Source: Lysinibacillus pakistanensis (GTDB lineage: Bacteria; Bacillota; Bacilli; Bacillales_A; Planococcaceae). From it: 64,000 bases of DNA. The notes under the pieces are model-generated. The model was not told where the DNA came from. It worked only from the letters and a program-made list of their open reading frames with translations, and did no database searches. The first letter of the stretch is position 1. Each line of letters starts with the position of its first letter. Positions 8,323 to 18,630 of this stretch are shown piece by piece. The stretch spans positions 62,001-126,000 of the forward strand of contig BBDJ01000012.1 of NCBI GenBank assembly GCA_001312325.1. The letters are read 5' to 3'. Both the position numbers and the translations under genes were made by a program.

Positions 8323-9633
8323 TCAATAAATATATATAGACGAATTATTAGTGGGTGTATACTCCATGTTCATTTTGTCTTTACTTGGCTGGTCATTGCC
8401 CAAAAAAAGAAGGGCGAAGGCACTAATTGAGGCTCCAAGTAAACAAACGCCTCCCCAGCCAAAGTATGCATACATTTGTGTTGAAGCAATTGATCCGCTT
8501 GCACCGCCAATAGAATAGAACACCATATAGCCAGCTGTAAGTCGACTTCGTGCTTCAGCTCGCAGAGGAAGAATCATAGCTTGATTTGTAACATGAACGG
8601 CTTGCACCGCCAAATCAAGAAGAATTATGCCAATGACTAGCGCCATTAAAGAATGTTCAAGATAACGGATGAACAACCATGAAAGCAGTAGTAGAGCTAA
8701 AGAAATACCTGTCGTTCGCTGTCCATAACCTTGATCGGCCAATTTCCCTGCTCGCGCTGCTGCCAATGCTCCAGCTACTCCTACAAGGCCAAATGCTCCA
8801 ATCGCACTGTGAGATAGAGCGAACGGAGGTGTACTAAGCGGCAGTACTAGTGAAGTCCACAAAATGCTAAAGTCAGCAAAAATCAGCATGGCTAGAAAGG
8901 AGCGGATTCGTAATGTTCTTTCCTGCATAAACAAATCAAGCACTGATCTAATTAACCGAATATAGGCACTGATTTTACCTCGCGTTCAGCATGAGGTAAC
9001 ACCTTGGCAAACATACAAACCATCAAAAGCATAACAACAGCAGATACCAGATATACAGAGCGCCAGCCTGCAAGATCGGTTAATATACCAGCAAATGTTC
9101 GAGCGAGAAGTATACCAATAACAATGCCACTTGTTACAATACCAACAACCTTGCCCCTTTCGGCAGAGGAAGCCATTGTTGCTGCAAATGCCACAAGTGT
9201 CTGTGTCACAACTGCGAGTAGCCCCACCAAAGCCATTCCTGCAAAAAGTACGATGCTTGAGAAGGCAGTACCAACGATAGCTAGAGCTATTGTAGATAAC
9301 AGCATTTGACCAATTATTAATCGCCGTTGGTTCAGTAAATCTCCAAGAGGTACCAGCAATAGTAAGCCTAATCCGTAAAAAAATCTGTGTGATGGTAATA
9401 ACGATACCAATAGTGGAATGATTAATACCAAATGCCTCAGACAATTGGTCAAGCAAGGGCTGTGCAAAGTAAATATTGGCGACAGATATTCCACAGGCAG
9501 CAGCAAACAACAATGTAACAGCTCGTGTTATAGATGACGGTTTCTTCGTGTTAGATACGGCTGTGGATGATGAAGAATCTGTTATTTCGTTGTTAAGAGG
9601 ACGATGTACTAAATTTGTCTGTGTTTTACACAT
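8323..9633 (-). CDS. MFS multidrug/sugar-type exporter (frame broken)
   Basis: Twelve-helix major facilitator, about 435 residues after repair. The N-terminal half reads ACGISVANIYFAQPLLDQLSEAFGI and GDLLNQRRLIIGQMLLS (the loop 2-3 motif), and the C-terminal half starts RSFLAMLIFADFSILWTSL. Breaks: one extra base in a 7-A/T run at about 9378 and one missing T near 8953. ATG 9633 is chosen (GGAGGG 6 bases upstream) over 9651. It is transcribed away from the TetR gene at 9873 with a palindromic operator between, so it is probably that regulator's target. Confidence 0.8.
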
Positions 9634-9671
9634 GCTTTTCCCTCCGTTCATATTAGATTGTAATTATAACA

Positions 9672-9683
9672 TACCGTTCGGTA
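9672..9683. promoter_or_regulatory. Candidate TetR operator
   Basis: Inverted repeat TACCG-tt-CGGTA in the divergent region between the MFS exporter and the tetR gene, 39 bases before the exporter start. TetR proteins typically bind such sites. The rest of the 9684-9872 gap is very AT-rich and I see no other feature. Confidence 0.5.
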
Positions 9684-9872
9684 CAATATAATTATTGGTA
9701 AATATATATTAATTTCATTTGCTATGTCAATAAATATTTATATGAATAATAATATTTAATTCAAATTTGACATGAATACTACCTGTATTTATAATAATTA
9801 TGTACTGTTTGATATGAATTTAATGTCAATAAAAAATAATCCTTAAAAATTAAAGTGTAGAGGTGTGCTCTT

Positions 9873-10454
9873 ATGGCAAGAACTCGTGAATTTGATGAAG
9901 GTCAAGTCTTAGAAGCAGCGATGCAACTATTTTGGGAGAAGGGATATGAGGCAACTTCATTAAGTGACCTTACCTCTAGAATGGGTATTCAACGCCCTAG
10001 TATCTATTCGACTTTTGGAGACAAGAGAGAATTATTTGAAGCTGCACTTCGTAGATATACAACATCTCGTGCATCTGATATACGATCTAGACTTCAAAAA
10101 TACTCGTCTGTAAAAGAGGCATTTTCAAACTTCTTTGCAGATATTATTACTGAGGAATACGAAGAAGATCTCAGTAAAGGTTGTTTTTGTATCAATACAA
10201 TGGTAGAGCTAGCACCTCATGATGAGAAATTTGAAATCCTGACTAGAGAACATCAAATGTATTTAGCCGTTATTTTTCAGGAAACAATTGAGCGGGGAAT
10301 TCAAACAGGGGAACTGGATGCTGACACAGATGCAAAGTCTTTAGCACAGGCATTGATTGTATCTTTAATTGGTATAACAGTTATGATGAAATCTCGACCA
10401 CAACGCTCCTTTGTTGACAATGCAATTGCAGCAACACTCACCTTATTAAAGTAA
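9873..10454 (+). CDS. TetR/AcrR family repressor
   Basis: An intact 193-residue repressor. The N-terminal HTH is canonical: ARTREFDEGQVLEAAMQLFW, then GYEATSLSDLTSRMGIQRPSIYSTFGDKRELFEAALRRY (residues 1-62). The ligand domain has a Cys pair GCFCINTMVELAP at about 105-115, seen in a TetR subgroup that senses electrophiles or drugs. GAGGTG precedes the ATG. It is divergent from the MFS exporter with an inverted repeat between them. Confidence 0.85.
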   Translation: MARTREFDEGQVLEAAMQLFWEKGYEATSLSDLTSRMGIQRPSIYSTFGDKRELFEAALRRYTTSRASDIRSRLQKYSSVKEAFSNFFADIITEEYEEDLSKGCFCINTMVELAPHDEKFEILTREHQMYLAVIFQETIERGIQTGELDADTDAKSLAQALIVSLIGITVMMKSRPQRSFVDNAIAATLTLLK

Positions 10455-10509
10455 TTCGATTGAGCATCAAATCAGGAAAACCAAATTTAAATAGTTACAA
10501 ACCTAGGTC

Positions 10510-10545
10510 CTCCTTTAGAGTAAATTTTCTAAAGGAGATTTCTTA
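10510..10545 (+). terminator. Terminator of tetR
   Basis: Ten-base arms CTCCTTTAGA (10510-10519) and TCTAAAGGAG (10528-10537), then a T-rich tail. Confidence 0.75.
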
Positions 10546-10627
10546 TGCTATAAATTCTCATTTTATTGAAACGATTTACAAATCTGTATCATCTAACGTA
10601 TAGAAACAAGAAAGGAGGATGGAAAAG

Positions 10628-11126
10628 TTGCAAGAAAAGTCATTATTACTAAAGGCGAAAAAGGGTAATAACAAAGCTTTTGTGGAGCTTTTGCAGAATG
10701 AAAAATTGAAGCTATATAAAATGGCCTATATTTATATGAAAAATGAAAATGATGCTTTAGATGTTGTACAGGAGACGATAGCAAGAGCCTATAGCAATAT
10801 CCATACAGTGAAAGAAGAGCGCTATTTTGCCACATGGCTGATGAGGATCCTAATTAATACAGCTATCGAGATGCTCCGAAAAAATCAAAAAAATAGTACC
10901 TATCTTGGAACAACAATCGGAGCAAATCCAAGTTTCAAGCTATGATGAAAGGTTAGATTTACTACAAGCTATAGAGCAGCTTGAAGAGAAATATAAAACT
11001 GTCATTCTATTGAAGTATTATCGTGATTTATCTACAAAGGATATTGCCGATTTATTAGATTGTCCAGAGGGCACTGTTAAGACAAATGTGCATAGAGGCA
11101 TACAGCAATTAAAAAAAATATTTTAA
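10628..11126 (+). CDS. Sigma-70 family (ECF-like) RNA polymerase sigma factor (frame broken)
   Basis: About 165 residues after repair. Region 2 reads KAFVELLQNEKLKLYKMAYIYMKNENDALDVVQETIARAYSNI with the KEERYFATWLMRILINTA helix. Region 4 reads LPEKYKTV-like LEEKYKTVILLKYYRDLSTKDIADLLDCPEGTVKTNVHRG. One extra A in the 7-A run at 10888 splits it; without it the linker reads RKNQKIVPILEQQ. TTG at 10628 is the likely start because AAAGGAGG lies 9 bases upstream; ATG 10619 overlaps that site. A TTTACA-18-TATAGA promoter-like pair lies at about 10575-10604. The gene after it encodes its probable membrane anti-sigma factor. Confidence 0.85.
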
Positions 11127-11143
11127 TAAGGAGGGAGAGAATT

Positions 11144-12412
11144 ATGGAGAACAATATTAAAGAAGTAATAGAGAGCATTGATGTCCCCATGGAAAAGCTA
11201 AATTTTGCTATTGAAAAAGGTATGGGCATACAAAAGAAAAAAAGACAAGAAAATATGGAAAAGAGTCATCCTTTCAAGTGTGGCAAGTATAGCTTTAATC
11301 GTGGGTTCCGGTTTTATTTCTCCTAAAATGGCAAGTGTATTGGCGGACGTGCCACTTATTGGTTTTATGTTTAATATAGAAGAACATGATAAAGGATTAG
11401 AAACAGCGCTTTCTGATGACAATAAGGTAGTCTTAAATAAGACAGTTACTAGTAATGGTACAGCTCTTACGATAGAGGAAATTGTGTTTGATGGAGCACG
11501 ATTAAATGTAGTTTATTCGATGCCAGAATATAAGGAACTTTCACAAGCAATTCTAACTGTCAACGAAAGAGAACTAAATGTTCCTGAAAGTTTAAAAATT
11601 TTAGAAGATAAAAATATATTTCGCGGGTTATTAGAATTTCCGATCGCTGAAGAACTACCTGATAAATTTGATTTAACCATAAAGTTTTTACAGGTGGGTT
11701 CAACAAAAGGAGAATGGGTATTTTCTACGCCTATTAAAAAAAGTAAATAATCATAGCAATAAAGTAATTGCTGGTCAAACAGGTGAAGTGAAAGGTAACG
11801 CCTTTGTTGTAGAAAGTATGGATATTTCAACAACGACGACAAAGATCAATGTGAAATTTGATACAACTATGGATAAATTATTTTCTGAAGAGTCCGGTGT
11901 ACTAAATGCGACAATAATGGATCAGCATGGCACGCCACTTAAAATATTGGATCAAACAGGAGGTGGCGATGACAAAAGTACAACTTACACTTACTTAATA
12001 GAGCCCTTACGTCAAGATATTACTGAGGTAAGAATAGCTTACTATTTCTTCCCGTTTAACTTAAATCGTAAGGATTTAATTGTCCCACTAGCAAACTCAT
12101 TCCCACAGCGAATATCACAGGACAAGATGGGGGATTATGTTATAACTGGAGTAACAAAAAAGGAACATGAGGCTACACTTTCCTTTTATATCGATAGTGA
12201 ATTTCCTTTTGATGATACACTGACACCTTCTTTTTTTTGAGATTGTGTCTGATTCAGGAGAAAGTCTAATCACTGATTATGTCCATGCAGTTGGACCCAA
12301 TAAGTATGAGGTATCTTATCAAGCAAATGTAGGGAAACCAATTGTTCATACTGTAACGACGCCATATATGGAACTAGAGCCATCTGCTATAGTCAAAATT
12401 CCTGTAAAATAG
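11144..12412 (+). CDS. DUF4179 membrane anti-sigma-type protein (frame broken)
   Basis: About 420 residues after repair. It has a cytosolic N-terminus (MENNIKEVIESIDVPMEKLNF, residues 1-35), one transmembrane helix (VILSSVASIALIVGSGFISP), and the extracytoplasmic DUF4179 start MASVLADVPLIGFMFN. A long beta-rich region follows. DUF4179 proteins are regularly encoded next to ECF-like sigma factors and are taken to hold them at the membrane. Three sites each carry one extra base: 7-A at 11238, 7-A at 11735 and 8-T at 12231. The start follows AAGGAGGGAG, 18 bases after the sigma stop. Confidence 0.8.
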
Positions 12413-12423
12413 TTTTAAAAAAT

Positions 12424-12467
12424 ATCTATGAGAATCCTCAGTTAATTGAGGGGACTCATAGATTTTT
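12424..12467 (+). terminator. Terminator of the sigma/anti-sigma operon
   Basis: Long hairpin with arms ATCTATGAG and CTCATAGAT plus an inner TCCTCA/TGAGGG pairing, then TTTT. The following 12468-12690 is AT-rich with no recognisable element apart from the permease ribosome site. Confidence 0.85.
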
Positions 12468-12700
12468 ATATTTTACTTGGAATCTCTAACAGTACTAGTT
12501 TATAAATAAAAAAAGATAAATATTTAGTTATTTATTTTATTTTTCTGTATTAAGCAATGAAATTTACTATAATCTAATGAAGAATTAATTTTTCTAATAA
12601 TCTAATTGTTGACTCAATTCTAAAAAATGTATAATATACTAGTTATTATAAAATTTTATATTTTTAGTTATTATTCTTTTTTGAAAATGAGGTGGTTATT

Positions 12701-14095
12701 ATGGCGAAGTTTTTACGAACGAAGTCAATCGAGCAAGCCAATAAAATAACCGAAGTTGAGCGCTTTAAACTTAAACGTGAACTTGGGTCATGGCAATTAA
12801 TGCTATATGTTTTAGGAGCCACAATCGGAGCAGGGATATTTGTTTTACCTGGAACTACTGCTGCTCTACATGCTGGACCTGGAGTTATTGTTTCATTTCT
12901 AATCGGTGGGATTGTCACAATTGCAGTAGGACTAGCCTATGTAGAATTTGCAGCAATGGCACCTGTCGCCGGAAGCGCTTACACCTATTCTTATATTGCG
13001 TTAGGAGAAATTATCGCATGGATGATAGGGTGGGATTTACTATTAGAATTTACGGTTATTGCTAGTACCGTCGCAGTTGGCTGGAGTGGTTACGTAGATT
13101 CATTTTTACAATCTATAGGTATTCATTTACCAGGGGCTCTCACAAAAGACATTGCTCATGGCGGGATCGTCAATCTGCCAGCTGTTATTGGATGGCTTAT
13201 CGTAGCTTGGATTGCATTGAGCGGAATTAAGAATGTGGGTCGTTCGAATACATTATTTACAATTGCAAAGGTTGGGGCAATTATATTGTTCCTTGTTATC
13301 GGTACGTTCCACGTAAATCCTGTAAACTGGACACCATTTACACCATTTGGTTGGTCAGGTGTCATGGCTGGTGCAGCGTTAGTATTCTTTGCTTTTACAG
13401 GCTTTGACGGTGTAACAACAGTGCTTGAAGAAGTAAAAAATCCACAAAAAACAATACCAAAAGCTTTAATTGGTGGTCTGAGCGTATTAACACTTATTTA
13501 TGCCCTTGTTGCAGCGATTTTGACAGGGATTGTACCATTCCCTGATTTAGATGTTCCAAACCCTACCGTATTCGCGTTACAATCTGTAGGTATTCAATGG
13601 GGAGGTGCTATCGTCGCAGTAGCGGTTATCTTTGGATTGCTTGCTACAATGATTGCAAATACAACTAGTGCTACACGCGTTCTATTTGCGATGAGCCGTG
13701 ATGGACTTCTTCCTGAGCGTATTGCACAAACGAATAAAAAGACTGGTGTTCCTGTACTATCAATCTTCATCGTCGTATTGACAGGTATTCTACTATCTGG
13801 ATTTTTATCAATCGGTGAATTAGCGGAATTTGCTAACATTGGAGGCTTGACTGCGTTTGCATTAACAACAATTAGCGTAATAGTTCTTCGTTACACGCGA
13901 CCAGATCAACCCCGTGCATTTAAAGTACCAGCAATTTGGCTTGTAGGAATAATAGGTGTTGGTGGATCACTTGCATTAATCTTCAGTCTTCCCATCTTTA
14001 CGATACTGCGCTTTTTAATATGGCTAGCAATAGGCTTGGTTATATATATAGCCTATGGATACAAACATGCTAAAGTAAATAGTAAAAATCAATAA
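12701..14095 (+). CDS. APC family amino-acid permease
   Basis: An intact 464-residue, 12-helix transporter of the cationic-amino-acid type (B. subtilis YfnA-like). The N-terminal tail RFKLKRELGSWQLMLYVLG leads to the TM1 signature GATIGAGIFVLPG; FAFTGFDGVTTVLEEVKNPQ in TM6 and the loop ATRVLFAMSRDGLLPERI are hallmarks. ATG 12701 has GAGGTGG upstream; GTG 12692 would overlap that site. It stands alone between terminators. Substrate cannot be read from sequence. Confidence 0.9.
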   Translation: MAKFLRTKSIEQANKITEVERFKLKRELGSWQLMLYVLGATIGAGIFVLPGTTAALHAGPGVIVSFLIGGIVTIAVGLAYVEFAAMAPVAGSAYTYSYIALGEIIAWMIGWDLLLEFTVIASTVAVGWSGYVDSFLQSIGIHLPGALTKDIAHGGIVNLPAVIGWLIVAWIALSGIKNVGRSNTLFTIAKVGAIILFLVIGTFHVNPVNWTPFTPFGWSGVMAGAALVFFAFTGFDGVTTVLEEVKNPQKTIPKALIGGLSVLTLIYALVAAILTGIVPFPDLDVPNPTVFALQSVGIQWGGAIVAVAVIFGLLATMIANTTSATRVLFAMSRDGLLPERIAQTNKKTGVPVLSIFIVVLTGILLSGFLSIGELAEFANIGGLTAFALTTISVIVLRYTRPDQPRAFKVPAIWLVGIIGVGGSLALIFSLPIFTILRFLIWLAIGLVIYIAYGYKHAKVNSKNQ

Positions 14096-14103
14096 TGTAA
14101 TGT

Positions 14104-14138
14104 GTACCCCTTTAGAATTCTCTATAGGGGTACTTTTT
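14104..14138 (+). terminator. Terminator of the permease gene
   Basis: GTACCCC (14104-14110) pairs with GGGGTAC (14127-14133), followed by TTTTT. Confidence 0.85.
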
Positions 14139-14201
14139 CTATAGAAATATATAAATTGCAAATCAAAAGCACACTTCTGCGAAAATCTACATATTATAAG
14201 A

Positions 14202-14590
14202 TTACATTTCCTGACATGCCCAGGCATCAACCTCCACTTTTATAGAAGGTGCAGCAAGGCTACCACATACATTAAGGTTGTACATGGAAGGTGTTGTCCA
14301 AGAAAATCACCAATTATTTGCTTTCGTTGCTCTGCGTCCATCTCCCCAACCAAATAAAAAACTAGCTTCGTTAAATCCTGAACTTCCATATTTGCACTTT
14401 CAAGATTCTTTCGGATATTTTCTAGTGCAATCTTTAATTGAGCTGTTGATTCTTCAGGTATCGTTCCGTCTTCTTCCATTCCGATTTGTCCAGATAGTGT
14501 TAACCATTTCTGAGGTCCTGTTATTTCAATTTGATGTACATAAGGAGCGACTGGTTGATGAATTTCCTTCGGGTTTCTTGTAATCTTCAT
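14202..14590 (-). CDS. RidA/YjgF family protein (frame broken near the end)
   Basis: RidA-family enamine/imine deaminase fold, about 129 residues after repair. Family features are KWLTLSGQIGMEEDGTIPEE near residue 30-45, the helix ALENIRKNLESANMEVQDLTKLVFYLVG, and the late strand PCTTLMYV. The last 25 codons (APSIKVEVDAWACQEM) are in a frame that needs one extra base near 14262. ATG 14590 is preferred to the upstream ATG 14599. The canonical RidA Arg in the C-terminal LVE-I-V region is not clearly visible, so it may be an Rid2/Rid3-type member without deaminase activity. Confidence 0.75.
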
Positions 14591-14599
14591 AAAAATCAT

Positions 14600-15043
14600 C
14601 CTATCTATTTTTTAGTTTAAAATTATGTTAAAAATAACATACTGATTCTAAAGATTAAAAATTATATTTAATACTATTATAAAGGAACATAAATTGGATA
14701 TGCTCATTCAAAAGGTTATAATAGAGAAATAGAATTAAGGCTTATAACGCTGATATAGCTTTCAATAAAGTACAAAAGTATTGTTCTTCATTTTAAATTT
14801 GATAAGGCATACAATTCTTTTCCGCTCCTTGGATTTATGCATTCATCTCCTAAGACACTTGTAAGGCGATATAAGTAAGTCTTATTTCAAGAGATGATGG
14901 AAATAATAATCCAAAGAAGGGGGAGTATTTACATAAGAATGATACGTAATGTTTTACATCAATTTATTAATTACTTATGTTCATTTGATAGCGAAACTGG
15001 AGCAATAAAAACAGCGAAGCCGTTTTGTAGAAGGAGTGAATAC
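14600..15043. other. Intergenic stretch, nothing recognised
   Basis: An AT-rich gap upstream of the AI-2E-type gene. The exporter frame is open back to 14894, but the upstream 50 codons have no ribosome site and atypical composition. I see no hairpin, riboswitch or RNA gene here. Confidence 0.4.
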
Positions 15044-16096
15044 ATGAGTAATTTCTTTCGGAGCAATGGATTTAAACGTTTTATTATTCTAGTCGGAATC
15101 GCTATTGCACTCTATTTAATGCGTAGCATGATTAATCTTATTCTTCTTACCTTTATTATTACCTATTTGATGAATCAATTGGCTACCAAGACAACGGCAG
15201 GAGTTCGTAAGTATGTCCCGATGAATGAAAAAGCAGTAACTGTTACCCTTTATTTGTTATTAGTAGCAGGAATCGTTGCGGTAATCTACAAGTATTTACC
15301 AGTTGTTACCCAACAGATTACACAGCTTTTTGACCTTATCTCTAGCTTTAATTTGGATCCAGATGATAATGAAATTGCCAGATATTTGGCACCTACCTTT
15401 GAGAAGATTGAACTTGGTAAATATTTAGAGCAGGGTGTGGACATAACTCTTAAAAATATTACGAATATTGGTAAAATCATTTTACACATCTTTATTTCAT
15501 TGATTTTGAGCTTGTTTATTTTGCTTGAGAAAAAGAGAATTACTGAGTTTACGGCTAAATTCAAAGAAAGTAAAATTGGTCCTCTTTACGACGAACTAAA
15601 ATATTTTTCAAGAATTTTCATACGCTCTTTTGGTAAAGTGATTGAAGCACAATTTATTATTGCAGCAGTAAACTGTGTTTTATCAGTTATTGCTCTTTCT
15701 ATTATGGGCTTCCCACATTTAATTGCCTTAGGAATCATGCTCTTTATATTAGGATTAGTACCAGTCGCAGGGGTCATTATTTCCTTAATTCCACTTAGTA
15801 TTATTGCCTATAGTATTGGTGGTTTAATGTATATTGTCTATATCTTAGTAATAGTGATGGTGCTACATGCTATCGAGGCATACTTCTTAAATCCAAAGCT
15901 GATGTCTGCAAAGACAGATCTTCCTATTTTCTATACATTCATCGTCATTCTCTTCTCGGAGCATTTCCTTGGTGTATGGGGATTGATTATAGGTATTCCA
16001 TTATTCATGTTTCTACTTGATATTCTGGGAGTTACGTCCTCAGAGGATGAACTACAAAAGGCTACGACAGTGCATGAAAATAAACAAATCGAATAG
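15044..16096 (+). CDS. AI-2E/PerM family transporter
   Basis: An intact 350-residue integral membrane protein of the AI-2E transporter superfamily. Two N-terminal helix groups (FIILVGIAIALYLMRSMINL and LLLVAGIVAVIYKYLPVV) precede a cytoplasmic helical segment, followed by LHIFISLILSLFILLEKKR and the conserved C-terminal block LGLVPVAGVIISLIPLSIIAY and HAIEAYFLNPKLMSAKTDLP. ATG 15044 has AAGGAG at 8 bases. Members export autoinducer-2 or sodium/protons; the function here is open. Confidence 0.85.
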   Translation: MSNFFRSNGFKRFIILVGIAIALYLMRSMINLILLTFIITYLMNQLATKTTAGVRKYVPMNEKAVTVTLYLLLVAGIVAVIYKYLPVVTQQITQLFDLISSFNLDPDDNEIARYLAPTFEKIELGKYLEQGVDITLKNITNIGKIILHIFISLILSLFILLEKKRITEFTAKFKESKIGPLYDELKYFSRIFIRSFGKVIEAQFIIAAVNCVLSVIALSIMGFPHLIALGIMLFILGLVPVAGVIISLIPLSIIAYSIGGLMYIVYILVIVMVLHAIEAYFLNPKLMSAKTDLPIFYTFIVILFSEHFLGVWGLIIGIPLFMFLLDILGVTSSEDELQKATTVHENKQIE

Positions 16097-16110
16097 AATT
16101 ATCTTTCAAA

Positions 16111-16142
16111 AAGGAATCAAAAGAGTTTAAATGATTCCTTTT
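16111..16142 (+). terminator. Terminator
   Basis: AAGGAATCA (16111-16119) pairs with TGATTCCTT (16132-16140), then TT. It follows the transporter by 14 bases. Confidence 0.75.
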
Positions 16143-16180
16143 AGTATTATCCTATACTAAAAAAAATAAAGAAAATAATA

Positions 16181-16206
16181 CTGATATGTGATATATTACA
16201 TATCAG
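16181..16206. promoter_or_regulatory. Palindromic operator upstream of the GntR gene
   Basis: Perfect 9-base arms CTGATATGT and ACATATCAG around an 8-base centre, 25 bases before the gntR start and with no T tail, so an operator rather than a terminator. Autoregulation of the GntR/MFS pair is the natural reading. Confidence 0.65.
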
Positions 16207-16230
16207 TAGGTGAAGTTTTGGGAGGCATTG

Positions 16231-16904
16231 ATGATGGAACAATTTGATACTAAGAAAAAAACTTAAAACGGACGTTCGTTCGTGAGGAGGCATATACAAT
16301 TATAAGAGATTGGATTGTTGATGGAACTTTAAAGCCCAATCAACAATTGAGAGACAAGGAATTAGCAGAGCAATTAGGAGTTAGTCGAACACCGATTCGA
16401 GAAGCATTATTGCGCTTAGAGGATGAAGGGTTTGTACAAACAAAGCCCAATCGTTCAACAACAGTATCTCCTATTGATGCTACCGAAGTATTCCATCTCT
16501 ATTCTATTGGCTGGACGCTTGAACAATTAGCGATGAAACAGATATTTGAACATTTAGCAGATGATCATCTACAAAAGATGGAGACAATTAATCTTAAACT
16601 TAAAAAGGCAATTACTGAAGGAAATCAAATAGAAGCGGTGGAATATGATAATGAATTTCATGAAATTTTTATCGAGTTATCTCAAAATAAAGAATTAAAA
16701 CGAATACTTACTGGTGTCAGACAAAAGCTTAAGCGTGTTGAATTGTATTATTTTGATTTAGTAGAGGATGTTCATTTTTCCTATGAGGAACATTTACGTA
16801 TTATCGAAGCTATTAGACAAAAAGATTTATCTGTAGTACTTAATGAAATTGAACAAAACTGGAAATTAAGTTTTGCTAGAATTCAAAACCGTCTTATTGG
16901 TTAA
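16231..16904 (+). CDS. GntR family regulator, FadR/FCD subgroup (frame broken)
   Basis: About 223 residues after removing one G near 16276. The winged helix (residues 15-75) reads TFVREEAYTIIRDWIVDGTL, then RDKELAEQLGVSRTPIREALLRLEDEGFV. The all-helical FCD effector domain has metal-ligand-like residues DNEFHEIFIELSQN and FSYEEHLRIIEAI. Two adjacent ATGs at 16231/16234 follow GGGAGGC. It is 22 bases upstream of an MFS gene, with a palindrome upstream, so it probably controls that exporter. Confidence 0.8.
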
Positions 16905-16926
16905 TTCATAAAACGAGAGGTTTACA

Positions 16927-18142
16927 ATGAATAAAATACAAAGCTATATCAAGGAATATCATCCGGTTGTTCATGTATTAATTTTTGGTACGGTTTTAAT
17001 TACCCTAACAAGCTCTATGAGTATGCCCTTTTTAGCTATTTTCTTAAGTCAATCTGTAGGCTTAGATTTTGCGACCATTGGATTTATTATTGGTGTAGGT
17101 CCTTTAGCTGGAACATTTTGTGGGTTAATTGGGGGAGTACTTTCAGATTTTATTGGAAGAAAAAAAATTAATGCTTCTTTCTTTAATAGGGTTAAGTATA
17201 GCCTTTGTAGGTTTCATTACTACAACAAATTTTATGGGTTTACTTTTCTTTAGTATCCTTAGAGGAGTAGCTCAGGCTTTTTTTTGGCACTGTTTCTAAG
17301 GCACTAATGGCTGATTTAACACCAGATCATAAAAGATATAAAATGTTCGCTAATCGTTATTTAGCATTGAATATGGGTTTTTCTGTAGGTCCTATGCTTG
17401 GAGCTCTTTTAGGTATTGGCGGCAGTACGATAGCATTTGTATTAACTTCCGTTGTGTATATCATCTATGCGGTTGTTTTATTTTTTTTATGCTTAGAGCT
17501 ATTGATGATAATGAATCAGTATCTGATGAGAGCATTAATTTATCATTATTATGGAATACAATGCGTAAGGATACGCCATTACTATTATTTATTATTGGGG
17601 GAATGTTATTAACTACCGTGCATGGTCAAATGTCCGTGACACTTTCCCAACACCTACAAGCAAATATTATAGATGGAGTAAAATTATTTGCAGCATTGAT
17701 AAGTATTAATGGTTTCACTGTACTAATACTTCAAATTCCAGTAACGAGATGGTCAGAGCGATTTACATTTACAAAAAGAATCTTATTGGGATGTATTTTA
17801 TTTGCTATCGGTGAAACTGGGTTTGCCTTTTCAACTAATTGGATACCCTTCATTATTTCGATGCTTATATTTACTTTAGGTGAAATACTTGTTATTCCTG
17901 CTGAATATGCTCAAGTGGATGAAATTACACCATCACATTTACGTGGAACTTACTATGGCGCTCAAAGCTTAGGAGAGTTTGGAAATTTTCTGGGTCCTTG
18001 GTTTGGAGGCATCTTGCTGTCAGTGTATGGAGGAACAACAATGTTTTTATTTATGGCCTTCATATCCCTCTTAGGTAGCTATTTCTTTTATTTAGGGAAA
18101 AGGAATTATACAAGAAATTCATTAACAAGTGGAGTATTTTGA
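16927..18142 (+). CDS. MFS transporter (frame broken three times)
   Basis: Twelve-helix major facilitator, about 404 residues after repair. TM1 region VLIFGTVLITLTSSMSMPFLAIFLS, the loop 2-3 motif GGVLSDFIGRKK, and the C-half WIPFIISMLIFTLGEILVIPAEYAQVDEITPSHLRGTYYG-type sequence place it with YqjV/MdtH-like drug exporters. Extra bases lie in the runs at about 17160 (8 A), 17280 (T run) and 17485 (8 T). It forms an operon with the GntR regulator before it; GAGAGG precedes the ATG. Confidence 0.8.
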
Positions 18143-18279
18143 TTCGATAGAATTGCGGACAACCAACATGATTATATTCTATTTCAATAGCACAATCAAA
18201 GTTTGAACATACATTAATGTCATAATAGAAGTAATTAGAGGGCTATTGGATATATAGAATAATGAATAGTAATAAAAAT

Positions 18280-18306
18280 GGAGCTTCTTTTTAGGGGCTC
18301 CTTTTA
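18280..18306 (+). terminator. Terminator of the GntR/MFS operon
   Basis: GGAGC and GGCTCC arms with a short loop, followed by TTTTA. The rest of 18143-18373 shows nothing. Confidence 0.65.
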
Positions 18307-18373
18307 TATTTCATCTATAACTATAGTATTATTACACTAGATTATGTAAAATTATCCAAGAGGGGGTGTTATA

Positions 18374-18577
18374 GTGAAAAAAAGTAATTTTAACTTTATT
18401 AACAGCAACATTAGTATTTTCGTTCACATCATTAAATACTGAGGTAGAAGCAAAAGAGACATTTAAAAGCTGTAAAGAATTAAACAAAAAAATACCCTAA
18501 AGGTGTAAAAAAAGGGTCATTCAGCATATTCAGCAAATCTTGATAGAGATAAAGATGGCTGGGCTTGTGAAAAATAA
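18374..18577 (+). CDS. Secreted Excalibur (calcium-binding) domain protein (frame broken)
   Basis: Not visible as one open frame. After removing one A at 18377-18383, one A at about 18490 and one G near 18514, the sequence reads as a 66-residue protein. It has a signal peptide (KKVILTLLTATLVFSFTSLN, then AKA-like EVEAKE) and an Excalibur motif: SCKELNKKYPKGVKKGHSAY, then DRDKDGWACEK with the DxDxDGxxCE calcium-loop pattern. GTG start after AAGAGGGGGTG. Excalibur domains occur in extracellular nucleases and surface proteins; here it stands alone. Confidence 0.75.
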
Positions 18578-18585
18578 TCAATATA

Positions 18586-18623
18586 AACCCCTTTCGTTGC
18601 AAAATACGAAAGGGGTTTTTTCC
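18586..18623 (+). terminator. Terminator, shared by convergent genes
   Basis: AACCCCTTTCGT (18586-18597) pairs with ACGAAAGGGGTT (18606-18617), followed by six T. It separates the Excalibur gene from the convergent MATE gene. Confidence 0.9.
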
Positions 18624-18630
18624 ATGTAAT

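Noticed and set aside
9004..9309. 101-residue plus-strand ORF
   Set aside because: A shadow of the MFS exporter gene on the opposite strand, low in hydrophobic residues and without a ribosome site.
10619..12412. Interpreting the sigma/anti-sigma breaks as programmed frameshifts
   Set aside because: All four breaks are plain A/T-run expansions like those in unrelated genes, without slippery-site/pseudoknot context.
14894..15043. 50-residue N-terminal extension of the AI-2E transporter
   Set aside because: No ribosome site at 14894, while AAGGAG precedes ATG 15044 and gives the normal family length.
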